Positions 52,563-61,712 are shown, counted from the stretch's first letter. The stretch: 64,000 nucleotides of DNA from Variovorax sp. 54 (GCF_002754375.1 NZ_PEFF01000001.1:4233501-4297500), one strand, 5' to 3'. The notes: a model not told the origin generated them from the sequence alone. Program-made: numbers and translations.

Positions 52563-52979
52563 TCAGCGCGCCGGCTGCACGGGCTGTGGCGGCAGCGGGG
52601 TGACGGTTTCGCGGATCACGCCGCCGCCCATCACGCTGCCTTCGGTGGTGGTGCGCGCACCGCCGCGCATGCGCGCTTCGCAGTCCGCGCGGTCGGCGGA
52701 CGGTTGTTCGCTGCAGCGCGCCAGCGCGTTGGCGTCTTCGCGCGCGGCGCCGGGGGCGGTCAGGCCGTTGCGCCCGGCTTCCTGGCGCGCGGCGCCCGCT
52801 TCGCGCAGGCAGGCCGCGCGGTCCTGTTGCACGCCGTCGCAGGTGGCGCGCTCCTTCTGCATCCGGGCGTCGCTGCCGGGCGCCTGGGCCGAGGCCAGCG
52901 GCGCGCCGGCCATGAAGAAGCCGCCGACGGCCACGAGGGCAGCCGTCGAGAGCGTGGAACGGAAGGTGTGGATCGTCAT
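52563..52979 (-). CDS. Secreted Cys-containing protein (paralogue B)
   Basis: A 138-residue exported protein, paralogous to 52034-52510. The signal is MTIHTFRSTLSTAALVAVGG with cleavage ASA-Q. Four Cys lie in RATCDGVQQDRAACLREAGA and ALARCSEQPSADRADCEARM, then EGSVMGGGVIRETVTPLPPQ. The ATG at 52979 has AGGAG upstream; the longer open frame to 53144 does not encode a signal. The gap to paralogue A is 52 bp, consistent with one transcript and tandem duplication. Function unknown. Confidence 0.75.
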   Translation of the reverse strand: MTIHTFRSTLSTAALVAVGGFFMAGAPLASAQAPGSDARMQKERATCDGVQQDRAACLREAGAARQEAGRNGLTAPGAAREDANALARCSEQPSADRADCEARMRGGARTTTEGSVMGGGVIRETVTPLPPQPVQPAR

Positions 52980-53150
52980 CGGGGCTCCTGAAGCGGCGCG
53001 CCGTGCGAACAGAGAACAGAAAACAGAAAACAAAAGAACGCAGGGCGCGACCGGTGCCCCAGTGTGGGCCGGCCCGTGGCGCCTGGCTGTGGGACAAGCC
53101 GTGCGCCGTGGAGCGGGCCGGACGCGCCCCTGCGTGTGGGACACGTCCGT

Positions 53151-53181
53151 CAGCGCGGGGAGGGCGTGCCCTCCCGCGCTG
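53151..53181. terminator. Terminator-like hairpin downstream of cphA
   Basis: A 13-bp stem with one bulged G (CAGCGCGGGGAGGG / CCCTCCCGCGCTG, short loop), 12 bp after the cphA stop on the minus strand. It lacks a T-run but is the strongest dyad in the 213-bp gap before the secreted-protein genes. Confidence 0.45.
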
Positions 53182-53192
53182 TGCCGGCAGGA

Positions 53193-55760
53193 TCAGCCCT
53201 GCGCGATGCGCTGCGCGAGGTGGGCCAGCGCCTCTTCGACCTGGTCGACCAGGATGAGCGACAGGTCGCCCGGCTGCAGCCGCGCCAGCGCGGTGTCGAT
53301 GGCGACGAATTCGCCGCGGATCTCGTCGATCTGGCGCGTGCGCGACGCACCTTGCAGGCCCTGGCGCAGCAGTGCCATGACCTCGCCGTCGGCACGCCCG
53401 CGCTGCGCTGCGTCCTGGTACAGGATCACGTCGTCGAAGGCCTGGCCGAGGATCGCGGTCTGGTCGCGGATGTCGGAATCGCGCCGGTCGCCCGCGCCGC
53501 TGATGACCACCGAGCGCTTGTTGGCGGGCATGGTGTCCACTGCCGACACCAGCGCCTTCATGGCGTCGGTGTTGTGGCCGTAGTCGGCGATCACGGTAGC
53601 GCCGCGGTAGTCCATGACGTTGAATCGTCCGGGCACGCCGGCCGCGTCGTTCATGAAGCTCGACAGGCCGCTGCGGATGGTGTCCCAGTCGAGGCCCACG
53701 GCCCAGGCTGCGGCCACCGAGGCCATCACGTTGTCGACCTGGAAGCCGATGGTGCCGCCGCGCGTGATCGGCACGTCGCGCAGCGCGATGCGTTCGCGCC
53801 ACGAGCCTTCGGCGGCCACCAGCGTGTCCTGGTCGACGTACACGGTGCGCTTGCCTTGCGCGCGGTGCGTGGCCATCACCGGGTGCATGCGGTCGGCGGT
53901 GAAGAAGATCACGTTGCCGGGGCAGCCGGCCGCCATGGCGGCGACGTTCACGTCGGCCGCATTGAGCACCGCGTAGCCGTCGGCGGCCACGTTGCGCACG
54001 ATCACGCGCTTGAGCACCGCCAGGTCTTCCACCGTGGTGATGTAGTTCAGGCCCAGGTGGTCGCCGCTGCCGATGTTGGTGACCACGGCCACCTCGCAGC
54101 GGTCGAAGCCCAGGCCCTCGCGCAGCACGCCGCCGCGGGCCACTTCGAACACGGCCGCATCGACGTCGGGGTGCATCAGCACGTTGCGCGCGCTCTTGGG
54201 GCCGCTGCAGTCGCCGCTGTCGGTCTGGCGGCCGTTGACGTACACGCCGTCGGTGTTCGTCATGCCGGTGCGCAGGCCGCTGGAGGCAATGATGTGGTTG
54301 ATCAGGCGCGCGGTGGTGGTCTTGCCGTTGGTGCCGGTGACGGCCACCACGGGAATGCGGCCGTCGTCGCCGGGCGCGAAGAGCGTGTCCATCACGGCTT
54401 CGCCGACCGCGCGGCCGCGGCCGAACGAGGGCGAGATGTGCATGCGCAGGCCGGGCGCGGCGTTCACTTCGACCACGCCGCCGTGTTGTTCTTCGAGCGG
54501 GCGCAGCACGTTCTCGCAGACCATGTCGACGCCGCAGATGTGCAGGCCGACCATCTGCGCCGCATCGACGGCGCGCGCGGCCACTTCGGGGTGCACGGTG
54601 TCGGTGACGTCGGTGGCGGTGCCGCCGGTCGAGAGGTTGGCGTTGTTGCGCAGCACCACGCGCTGGCCCAGCTCGGGCACGCTCTCGGGCGTGAGGCCCT
54701 GCGACTCGAGCCGGCCGATGGCGATGTCATCGAGGCGGATCTTGGTGAGCGAGGTGGCGTGGCCTTCGCCGCGGCGCGGGTCGAGGTTCACGGTGTCGAC
54801 CAGCTGGCGCACGGTGGAGCTGCCGTCGCCGATGACCTGCGGCGGGTCGCGGCGCGCGGCGGCCACGAGGCGGTCGCCCACCACGAGCAGGCGGAAGTCG
54901 AAGCCGGGCAAGAATTTCTCGACCATCACTTCGCCGTACACGGCGGCCGAGTCGTAGGCCGAGGTGAGTTGTTCGCGCGTGGTGATGTTCACCGTCACGC
55001 CCTTGCCCTGGTTGCCGTCTTGCGGCTTCACCACGACCGGCAGGCCGATTTCTTCGGCGGCGGCCCAGCCGTCGTCGGCGCTGCTCACGGGGCGGCCCAG
55101 CGGCACCGGCACGCCGGCGGCGTTGAGCAGCTGCTTGGTGAGTTCCTTGTCCTGCGCAATCGATTCGGCCACGCCGCTGGTGCTGTCGATCTCGGCGGCC
55201 TGGATGCGGCGCTGCTTGGAGCCCCAGCCGAACTGCACCAGGCTGCCGCTGGTGAGGCGGCGGTACGGAATGCCGCGCGCCACGGCGGCGTCGACGATGG
55301 AGCCGGTGCTCGGGCCCAGGCGCTCCGACTCGTCGAGGTCGCGCAGCGCGGTGATGGCGGCGTCGGCGTCGAAGGGGGTGTCGGCCAGCGCGGCCTGGAT
55401 CAGCTCCTCGGCCAGGGCCAGCGCGCGGCGGCCGACGTCTTCCTCGGAGTACTGCACGGTGACCTGGTACACGCCTTCTTCGGTCGTCGGCGCGGTGTTG
55501 CCGAAGTTGACGGCGCAGCCGGCCTGGGCCTGCAGCGCCACGGCGGCGTTCTCGAGCACGTGGGCCAGCGCCAGCGGCTGGCCGAGCACCATGGGGTGCA
55601 GCTCGCCGATGGTCGGGAAGCGGGCGCGCAGGCGGGCTTCGAACCCGTCGAGCTTGCCGACGGCGTTCTCGTCGCCTTCGCAGGCCACGACGGCCTCGAT
55701 GGTGGTGTGGCGGCTCCAGAGATTGGGGCCACGCAGGGCGCGGATGCGGGTGACTTTCAT
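53193..55760 (-). CDS. cphA: Cyanophycin synthetase
   Basis: Polymerises Asp and Arg into cyanophycin (multi-L-arginyl-poly-L-aspartate), a nitrogen store. The 855 residues show three domains. The N-terminal region (1-160) starts MKVTRIRALRGPNLWSRHTT. The ATP-grasp domain (about 165-465) has GLPVVVKPQDGNQGKGVTVN and EVNAAPGLRMH and adds Arg or Asp. The Mur-ligase-like domain (about 470-855) has an intact P-loop VTGTNGKTTTARL, FEVARGGVLREGLGFDRCEV and YGHNTDAMKALV. All active-site motifs are complete. It lies 90 bp downstream of the second synthetase and probably shares its transcript. Confidence 0.96.
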   Translation of the reverse strand: MKVTRIRALRGPNLWSRHTTIEAVVACEGDENAVGKLDGFEARLRARFPTIGELHPMVLGQPLALAHVLENAAVALQAQAGCAVNFGNTAPTTEEGVYQVTVQYSEEDVGRRALALAEELIQAALADTPFDADAAITALRDLDESERLGPSTGSIVDAAVARGIPYRRLTSGSLVQFGWGSKQRRIQAAEIDSTSGVAESIAQDKELTKQLLNAAGVPVPLGRPVSSADDGWAAAEEIGLPVVVKPQDGNQGKGVTVNITTREQLTSAYDSAAVYGEVMVEKFLPGFDFRLLVVGDRLVAAARRDPPQVIGDGSSTVRQLVDTVNLDPRRGEGHATSLTKIRLDDIAIGRLESQGLTPESVPELGQRVVLRNNANLSTGGTATDVTDTVHPEVAARAVDAAQMVGLHICGVDMVCENVLRPLEEQHGGVVEVNAAPGLRMHISPSFGRGRAVGEAVMDTLFAPGDDGRIPVVAVTGTNGKTTTARLINHIIASSGLRTGMTNTDGVYVNGRQTDSGDCSGPKSARNVLMHPDVDAAVFEVARGGVLREGLGFDRCEVAVVTNIGSGDHLGLNYITTVEDLAVLKRVIVRNVAADGYAVLNAADVNVAAMAAGCPGNVIFFTADRMHPVMATHRAQGKRTVYVDQDTLVAAEGSWRERIALRDVPITRGGTIGFQVDNVMASVAAAWAVGLDWDTIRSGLSSFMNDAAGVPGRFNVMDYRGATVIADYGHNTDAMKALVSAVDTMPANKRSVVISGAGDRRDSDIRDQTAILGQAFDDVILYQDAAQRGRADGEVMALLRQGLQGASRTRQIDEIRGEFVAIDTALARLQPGDLSLILVDQVEEALAHLAQRIAQG

Positions 55761-55820
55761 GGGGCTACGGCACGGGGCGCGCGGTTGCAGTGATCTTGCG
55801 GTGTGACCTGGTGGGCGCCG

Positions 55821-55839
55821 GCCCCGCGGGTGGCGGGGC
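55821..55839. other. Hairpin between the two cyanophycin synthetase genes
   Basis: A 7-bp perfect stem GCCCCGC / GCGGGGC with a 5-nt loop, 12 bp after the upstream synthetase's stop. It may attenuate or process the mRNA between the two genes; no T-run. Confidence 0.3.
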
Positions 55840-55850
55840 GGCGCATCGGG

Positions 55851-58094
55851 TCATGCCAGTTGTTGTTGGGGGGAAAGCGGCGAGGCCTGCGACAGCTGCA
55901 GCGAGGCCAGGGCCGCCTGCAGGTCGGCTTCGAAGGCCTCGACGCCGGCGCCGATCAGGTTGAGCGGAATGCCCAGGGCCCAGCCCGCGGCCACGGCGGC
56001 CAGCAGGCTTTCGAGGCTCACGCCCACGTGGGTCGCACGCCAGATGGTCAGGCGGCCCAGGCCGGGCAGGAACGATTCGCTCGTGCCGTTGGCCAGCACC
56101 ACGCGGTCCTGGCGCACCAGCACGGCCTTGCCGCCGGCAGCCTGGTGCGCGGACAGCGCGGCGGCCTGCGGGTCGGCCGCATAGAGGATGACGTCGCCGT
56201 CGCACAGCGGCGCCAGCGCGGCGATGCGCGGCTCGTCGGCGTTCAGCACGGCGGTGCCTTCGGCCAGCACCACGTCGACCTGCGTGCGCAGCACCTTGAC
56301 CATCTGGTCGCTCTCGGTGATGTCGTAGTCGGCCAGAGCTTCGGAGCCTTCGAGGTCGGTCACGATGCCGACTTCGCAGCGGTCGTAGGCCAGGCCGTCG
56401 CGCAGGATGGTTTCGGCGCCGTTCTCGATCACCACGGCCTCGACGGCGCGGTTCACGAGCAGGCGGTGGCCGGCGTCCCAGTTGGCGCTGGGGCGTGCGT
56501 CGACGCGGCGGCGTTCGAGGAACAGGCCGTCGCGGCAGGCCAGGCCGGTGTGGCGCCCGCCGAGGTTGATGAGCCAGGCCACCAGCCGTGCGAGCACGGC
56601 GGTGTCGCGCGAGCCGGCCACGCCCACCACGGGGATGCGGCCGGGTGCGTCGTTCGGGAACAGGTGGTCGCAGATGGCGCGGCCCACGGGGCGCGGCGAG
56701 CCGATGGCCGGCTTCAGGTGCATCAGCAGGCCGGGGCCGGCGTTCACTTCGACGATCGCGCCGCCCTGCGGGCCCAGCGGCCTGGAGATGTCTTGCGCGA
56801 CCATGTCGATGCCCGCGATGTCCAGGCCGACCACGCGGGCGGCGAGCACGGCGGCGTGCGCCACCTCGGGGTGCACGAGGTCGGTGCAGTCGTAGGCCAT
56901 GTTGCCGTTGCGCTGGATCGTGACCACGCGGCCGGCGGCCGGCACCGAGCTGCCGTCGAGCTCCTGGCGCTTGAGTTCCAGTTGCAGCTTGGCGTCGGTG
57001 GCCAGCACGATCACGTCGAGCGGAAACTCTTCTTCGGCGCCGCGGCGCGGGTCGCTGTTGAGCTGCTTGTCGATCAGCCCGGCCACGGTGTTCGTGCCGT
57101 CGCCGGTCACGGTGATGATCTCGCCGCGTGCGGCCGCCACCACCTCGCCGCCCACCACCAGCAGGCGGTGTTCGTGGCCGCGGATGAAGCGCTCGACCAT
57201 CACGTCGCTGCCTTCGGGCTCGGCGACCGCGAAGGCGGCCATGACTTCCTCGCGCGTGGTCAGCTCGAGCGACACGCCGCGGCCGTGGTTGGCGTCCGAC
57301 GGTTTCACGACCACGGGCAGGCCGATGTCCTCGGCGGCTTCCCAGGCTTCTTCGGGCGACTCGACCACCTGGCCGTGCGGCACGGGCACGCCGCAGCTCG
57401 CGAGCAGCGACTTGGTCAGCTCTTTGTCGCTGGCAATCGATTCGCCGATGGCGCTGGTGTAGTCGGTTTCCGCGGTCCAGATGCGCTGCTGGTTGGCGCC
57501 GTAGCCCAGCTGCACCAGGTTGCCGCTGTTCAGGCGCATGTGCGGAATGCCGCGGTCGGTGGCGGCGGACACGATGGCCGCGGTGCTCGGGCCGAGGTAG
57601 CAGTCTTCGACCTTGGCCTTGACCGCCTCGACGGCCGTTTGCACGTCGGCCGCGGTGAACGGGTCGTTGTTGATGGCCGCCATCAGCAGGCGGTGGCCTT
57701 CGGCCAGCGCCACGCGGGCGACCTGTTCGTCACGGGCACGGAACACCATGCGGTACACGCCGTGCTCCGAGGTGCTGCGGGTCTGCCCGAAGCCGGTCGG
57801 CATGCCGGCCAGGTTCAGCAGCTCGATCACGACGTGTTCGAGCACGTGGCCCGACCAGGTGCCTTCGGTGAGGCGCTGGATGAAGCCACCGCGCTCGCCC
57901 ACGCCGCAGTGGTGCTCGATGAGCGCCGGCAGCAGGGTGGTCAGCCGGTCGGTGAAACCGTCGATCTTGTTGGAGGGGAAGTCCTCGAGCTTGCCCAGGT
58001 CGAGCCAGACTTCGAGCACCGGACGGTAGGTCCAGAGGTTGGGACCGCGCAAATAGTTGATGCGCAGCAATTGGATGTCGTCGAAACGGGTCAT
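55851..58094 (-). CDS. cphA': Second cyanophycin synthetase-family protein (CphA'), degenerate Mur P-loop
   Basis: A 747-residue CphA homologue. The N-terminal region begins MTRFDDIQLLRINYLRGPNL. The ATP-grasp domain is well kept (GLPVVVKPSDANHGRGVSLE; EVNAGPGLLMHLKPAIG). In the Mur-like domain the P-loop reads VVGVAGSRDTAVLARL (about residue 488), lacking the GKTT of CphA (GTNGKTT), and the domain is about 100 residues shorter. ATP use there is probably lost. CphA2-type enzymes with a degenerate second site condense beta-Asp-Arg dipeptides; this one may do likewise or act as CphA's partner. The start is at the ATG 58094; the longer GTG/ATG reading to 58148 is less likely. Confidence 0.92.
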   Translation of the reverse strand: MTRFDDIQLLRINYLRGPNLWTYRPVLEVWLDLGKLEDFPSNKIDGFTDRLTTLLPALIEHHCGVGERGGFIQRLTEGTWSGHVLEHVVIELLNLAGMPTGFGQTRSTSEHGVYRMVFRARDEQVARVALAEGHRLLMAAINNDPFTAADVQTAVEAVKAKVEDCYLGPSTAAIVSAATDRGIPHMRLNSGNLVQLGYGANQQRIWTAETDYTSAIGESIASDKELTKSLLASCGVPVPHGQVVESPEEAWEAAEDIGLPVVVKPSDANHGRGVSLELTTREEVMAAFAVAEPEGSDVMVERFIRGHEHRLLVVGGEVVAAARGEIITVTGDGTNTVAGLIDKQLNSDPRRGAEEEFPLDVIVLATDAKLQLELKRQELDGSSVPAAGRVVTIQRNGNMAYDCTDLVHPEVAHAAVLAARVVGLDIAGIDMVAQDISRPLGPQGGAIVEVNAGPGLLMHLKPAIGSPRPVGRAICDHLFPNDAPGRIPVVGVAGSRDTAVLARLVAWLINLGGRHTGLACRDGLFLERRRVDARPSANWDAGHRLLVNRAVEAVVIENGAETILRDGLAYDRCEVGIVTDLEGSEALADYDITESDQMVKVLRTQVDVVLAEGTAVLNADEPRIAALAPLCDGDVILYAADPQAAALSAHQAAGGKAVLVRQDRVVLANGTSESFLPGLGRLTIWRATHVGVSLESLLAAVAAGWALGIPLNLIGAGVEAFEADLQAALASLQLSQASPLSPQQQLA

Positions 58095-58233
58095 GCAAAC
58101 GTTCGATGTGCTTTGGCCGAGCACCACGGCGCCTTCAAGCGCTCCCATGGCGATCGGTCAGAATCGGCGCCCGACCAGGGGCGCCATGACGCGGTCCCTG
58201 CGGCCCGCGACGGGCAAGAGTCAAATAAACACA

Positions 58234-60522
58234 ATGCAACATCACGATCCAGTCGGCGCCCAGGTGGGCGAAACGGAGGCGGTCTCAGGCGCGCTGAAAA
58301 GCCGACTCGCTGGCGCTGAAAACGTTCTGGTAACACTTGCGGTTGACCTCGACGACCAACTTCGCTTCGCCACGGGCCTCGTCGCCCTGACCGACCAGCG
58401 GCTCATCGCCCTGGAACCCGGCGGCGAATGGCGTGAGTGGCCACTCACCGATCAGGCCTTGGAAATGCGTCTTTCCGACCACGCAGGCGTCGGAACCCTC
58501 GACCTCATCGGCCCTTCCGGACAGCTCACCCGCTGGCGCTACACCCTGGCCGGCCAGCCGGCGGCGCTCAAGCTGCTCAAGTTGTTCGGCCAGCGCGCCG
58601 CGCCGGCTGTCACGAAGGCGACAGAAGAGGTGCCCGAACTTCTCGATGCCGAGGGCACCGACACCGAGCTTCAGACCCCGCCTTCGACCTGGGTGCTGCT
58701 GCGCCTGGGCCGCTTCGCCGGGCCGTACCGCAAGCAGCTGATCCTCGGGTTTGTTCTGACCCTGATCTCCACCGCCGCCACGCTGGTGCCGCCGTACCTG
58801 ACCATCCCGCTGATGGACGACATCCTGATCCCGTTCCAGAACGGGCAGAAGATCGACTCCGGCCGGGTCGGCCTGTACCTGGGCGGCCTGCTGATCGCGG
58901 CGCTGGTCGGCTGGGGGCTCGGCTGGGCGCGCACCTACCTGCTGGCGCTGGTGTCCGAGCGCATCGGCGCCGACCTGCGCACCACCACCTACGAGCACCT
59001 GCTGACCCTGCCGCTGGACTACTTCGGCGGCAAACGCACCGGCGACCTCATGGCGCGCATCGGCTCGGAAACCGACCGCATCAACGTCTTTCTGTCGCTG
59101 CATGCGCTCGATTTCGCGAACGACGTGCTGATGATCGTCATGACGGCGGTCATCCTGTTCTCGATCAACCCGCTGCTGGCCGTGGTCACGCTGGTGCCGC
59201 TGCCCTTCATCGCCTGGATGATCCACGTCGTGCGCGACCGCCTGCGCACCGGCTTCGAGAAGATCGACCGCGTCTGGTCCGAAGTGACCAACGTGCTGGC
59301 CGACACCATCCCCGGCATCCGCGTGGTCAAGGCCTTCGCGCAGGAGCGCCGCGAAGCCGAGCGCTTCCGCGTGGCCAATGCCTACAACCTGCAGGTCAAC
59401 GACAAGCTCAACCGCACCTGGTCGCTGTTCACGCCGACCGTGTCGCTGCTCACCGAAATCGGCCTGCTCGTGGTCTGGGCCTTCGGCATCTGGCAGGTGG
59501 CGCGCGGCCACATCACGGTGGGTGTGCTCACCGCGTTCATCGCCTACATCGGCCGCTTCTACACGCGCCTCGATTCGATGAGCCGCATCGTCTCGGTCAC
59601 GCAGAAGGCCGCCGCCGGCGCCAAGCGCATCTTCGACATCCTGGACCACGTGAGCAACGTGCCCGAGCCCGCCAACCCGGTGAAGGTGGAGCGCGTGCAG
59701 GGCCGCATCGAGATGAGCGGGCTGGGCTTTCGCTACGGCTCGCGCGCCGTCATTCACGACCTCGACCTGACCATCGAGCCCGGCGAGATGATCGGCCTCG
59801 TGGGCCACAGCGGCTCGGGCAAGAGCACGCTGGTCAACCTGATCTGCCGCTTCTACGACGTGACCGACGGCGCCATCAAGGTCGACGGCACCGACATCCG
59901 CCGCTTCGCCGTGGCCGACTACCGCCGCCACGTCGGGCTGGTGCTGCAGGAGCCGTTTTTGTTCTTCGGCACCATCGCGCAGAACATCGCCTACGGCAAG
60001 CCCGACGCCACGCGCGAAGAGGTCGTGGCCGCAGCCCGCGCGGCCCACGCGCACGACTTCATCCTGCGCCTGCCGCACGGCTATGACTCGCTGGTCGGCG
60101 AGCGCGGCCAGGGCCTGTCGGGTGGCGAGCGCCAGCGCATCAGCATTGCGCGCGCACTGCTCATCGACCCGCGCATCCTGATCCTCGACGAGGCCACCTC
60201 GGCCGTCGACACCGAGACCGAAAAGGAAATCCAGAAGGCGCTCGACAACCTCGTGCAGGGCCGCACCACCATCGCCATCGCGCACCGTTTGTCCACGCTG
60301 CGCAAGGCCGACCGCCTCGTGGTCATGGACCGCGGCGAGGTGGTCGAGGTCGGGCCGCACGACGCGCTCATGGCGAAGCAGGGCGCCTATTGGCGCCTGT
60401 ACCAGGCGCAGCTGCGCCAGGGCGACGAAGACGATGTGAGCGAAGGTGCTGCCGACGAGCGCGCCAACGCCCAGGCGCCGCTGGCCGTGAGCCACGCCGC
60501 CCATCCGGCAGGGGACGTGTGA
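58234..60522 (+). CDS. ABC transporter (fused permease-ATPase) of the cyanophycin locus
   Basis: A 762-residue exporter-type half-transporter. Residues 1-~150 form an extra N-terminal cytosolic domain (LAVDLDDQLRFATGLVALTD; LDLIGPSGQLTRWRYTLAG) absent from ordinary exporters. Six transmembrane helices follow (about 175-460), then an ATPase with Walker A GHSGSGKST, signature LSGGERQRISIARAL, Walker B ILILDEATSAVD and the H-loop IAHRLST. It is divergent from cphA' and coupled to a DUF1854 gene. Such pairs recur beside betaproteobacterial cphA genes, suggesting movement of a cyanophycin-related compound; the substrate is unknown. The ATG at 58234 follows an AT-rich stretch without clear Shine-Dalgarno. 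Confidence 0.93.
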   Translation: MQHHDPVGAQVGETEAVSGALKSRLAGAENVLVTLAVDLDDQLRFATGLVALTDQRLIALEPGGEWREWPLTDQALEMRLSDHAGVGTLDLIGPSGQLTRWRYTLAGQPAALKLLKLFGQRAAPAVTKATEEVPELLDAEGTDTELQTPPSTWVLLRLGRFAGPYRKQLILGFVLTLISTAATLVPPYLTIPLMDDILIPFQNGQKIDSGRVGLYLGGLLIAALVGWGLGWARTYLLALVSERIGADLRTTTYEHLLTLPLDYFGGKRTGDLMARIGSETDRINVFLSLHALDFANDVLMIVMTAVILFSINPLLAVVTLVPLPFIAWMIHVVRDRLRTGFEKIDRVWSEVTNVLADTIPGIRVVKAFAQERREAERFRVANAYNLQVNDKLNRTWSLFTPTVSLLTEIGLLVVWAFGIWQVARGHITVGVLTAFIAYIGRFYTRLDSMSRIVSVTQKAAAGAKRIFDILDHVSNVPEPANPVKVERVQGRIEMSGLGFRYGSRAVIHDLDLTIEPGEMIGLVGHSGSGKSTLVNLICRFYDVTDGAIKVDGTDIRRFAVADYRRHVGLVLQEPFLFFGTIAQNIAYGKPDATREEVVAAARAAHAHDFILRLPHGYDSLVGERGQGLSGGERQRISIARALLIDPRILILDEATSAVDTETEKEIQKALDNLVQGRTTIAIAHRLSTLRKADRLVVMDRGEVVEVGPHDALMAKQGAYWRLYQAQLRQGDEDDVSEGAADERANAQAPLAVSHAAHPAGDV

Positions 60523-60995
60523 TGAGCAGCAACAACAACTTTGAACTGGCCCGCGACACCTTCGGCCGCCTCGTGCTGACCGACGCACAGGGCGAGCGCC
60601 ACGTGGGCGTGACGCCCGTGCGCGCATTTCCACTCAGCGCGCCCAATGAGGGCGTGTCGCTCGTCGGCAGCGAAGGCCGCGAACTCGTGTGGGTCGATCG
60701 CGTCGACCAGCTGCCCGCACCCACGCAGGCGCTGCTGACCGAAGAACTCGCCGTGCGCGACTTCGCGCCGACGCTGCTGAAGCTGCACGGCGTGTCGAGC
60801 TTCGGCGTGCCCAGCACCTGGACCGTGAGCACCGACCGGGGCGACACCAGCTTCGTGCTCAAGGCCGAGGAAGACATCCGCCGCCTCGACGGCGGCGCGC
60901 TGCTCATCGCGAGCGCGCACGGCGTGCAGTTCCGCATTCCCGATGCGAAGACGCTCGACCGCGCCTCGCGCAAGCTGCTGGAGCGCTTCCTTTAA
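60522..60995 (+). CDS. DUF1854 protein of the cyanophycin locus
   Basis: A 157-residue soluble protein matching DUF1854: FELARDTFGRLVLTDAQGER, VRAFPLSAPNEGVSLVGSEG with ELVWVDRVDQL, and RFIP-like FRIPDAKTLDRASRKLLERF. The ATG shares one base with the transporter's stop (TGATG), so the two are co-translated and probably work together. The sequence ELVWVDRVDQLPAPTQALLT is the most conserved stretch. Function unknown; partnership with the exporter is inferred from coupling and recurring neighbourhood. Confidence 0.88.
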   Translation: MSSNNNFELARDTFGRLVLTDAQGERHVGVTPVRAFPLSAPNEGVSLVGSEGRELVWVDRVDQLPAPTQALLTEELAVRDFAPTLLKLHGVSSFGVPSTWTVSTDRGDTSFVLKAEEDIRRLDGGALLIASAHGVQFRIPDAKTLDRASRKLLERFL

Positions 60996-61001
60996 GAAGT
61001 C

Positions 61002-61712
61002 CTAATCCAGCAGGTCCGAGTAGTCGCCGCGCGCATAGCTCTCGACCTGCTGCCACGGCAGCACCTTCGGTGCGGCGACGGCCGAGGCGGTCATCACGTT
61101 GAGCGAAGTGCCGTGCGCGTCGCGCTGCTCGATCTTGCGCGCATAGCGGCCCGCCACGTCCCAGTCGACGCGCAGCGTGCGTTCGCCTTGCGGCAGCTCG
61201 TAGCGCTGCACGCCGCCACGCGCCGTGCCGAGCGCCTTCATGCGCGGCAGGCTGGCCGGGTCGATCAGCCAGTAGGCGTTGGCCCACGAGCCGCTGTAGC
61301 CGACGTTGCCGTAGTTGGCCGCGTCCACCTCGATCACCTTGCGCTGCTGGCGCAACACCATGTTCACCTGCACCGTGCCGGCCGCATCGCGGCGCAGCCA
61401 CAGCGGCGCGGCCGTGTTGTCGGCGTGCGCGTGGCCGATGTGCACCTTGCCTTCGCTCGCTTCGTGGTCGTGGTCGGCGCGCAGCGCGGGCGGCAGCTCG
61501 CGCTCGATCCACACCGTGCCGGCGCGGCGCACCATGCGGTCGGCGTAGCGGCTTTCGCGCTGCACGCCGTCCTTGCCGATCGACATCACGTGGTGCGTGA
61601 TGCGCAGAGTCTGGTCGGGCGCGGCGGCATCGCCTGCCGCGCCGGCCACCAGCGGCAGGGCCGCGAGGGCTGCTGCCGCCAGCAGCGTCTTGAGCGTTGC
61701 GGGCACGTTCAC
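61002..61712 (-). CDS. Secreted protein of unknown function coupled to alkaline phosphatase
   Basis: A 236-residue exported protein: GTG start, signal MNVPATLKTLLAAAALAALP with cleavage near AGAAGD. The mature part is beta-rich (LRITHHVMSIGKDGVQRESR; DRMVRRAGTVWIERELPPAL; RKVIEVDAANYGNVGYSGSW) with a His-rich HDHEASEGKVHIGHAHAD stretch that might bind metal. The GTG overlaps the stop of the upstream alkaline phosphatase (GTGA), so they are translated together. I do not recognise the family; a periplasmic helper or metal-related partner of the phosphatase is possible. Confidence 0.75.
   Translation of the reverse strand: MNVPATLKTLLAAAALAALPLVAGAAGDAAAPDQTLRITHHVMSIGKDGVQRESRYADRMVRRAGTVWIERELPPALRADHDHEASEGKVHIGHAHADNTAAPLWLRRDAAGTVQVNMVLRQQRKVIEVDAANYGNVGYSGSWANAYWLIDPASLPRMKALGTARGGVQRYELPQGERTLRVDWDVAGRYARKIEQRDAHGTSLNVMTASAVAAPKVLPWQQVESYARGDYSDLLD

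Noticed and set aside
58095..58233. Operator between cphA' and the ABC transporter
   Set aside because: Several short GC-rich dyads (for example GGCGCC pairs) occur, but none exceeds what is expected in such GC-rich DNA.
53064..58319. Long plus-strand frames of 909 and 838 codons opposite the cyanophycin synthetases
   Set aside because: Their translations are His/Val/Gly-rich shadows; cphA and cphA' on the other strand carry full family motifs.
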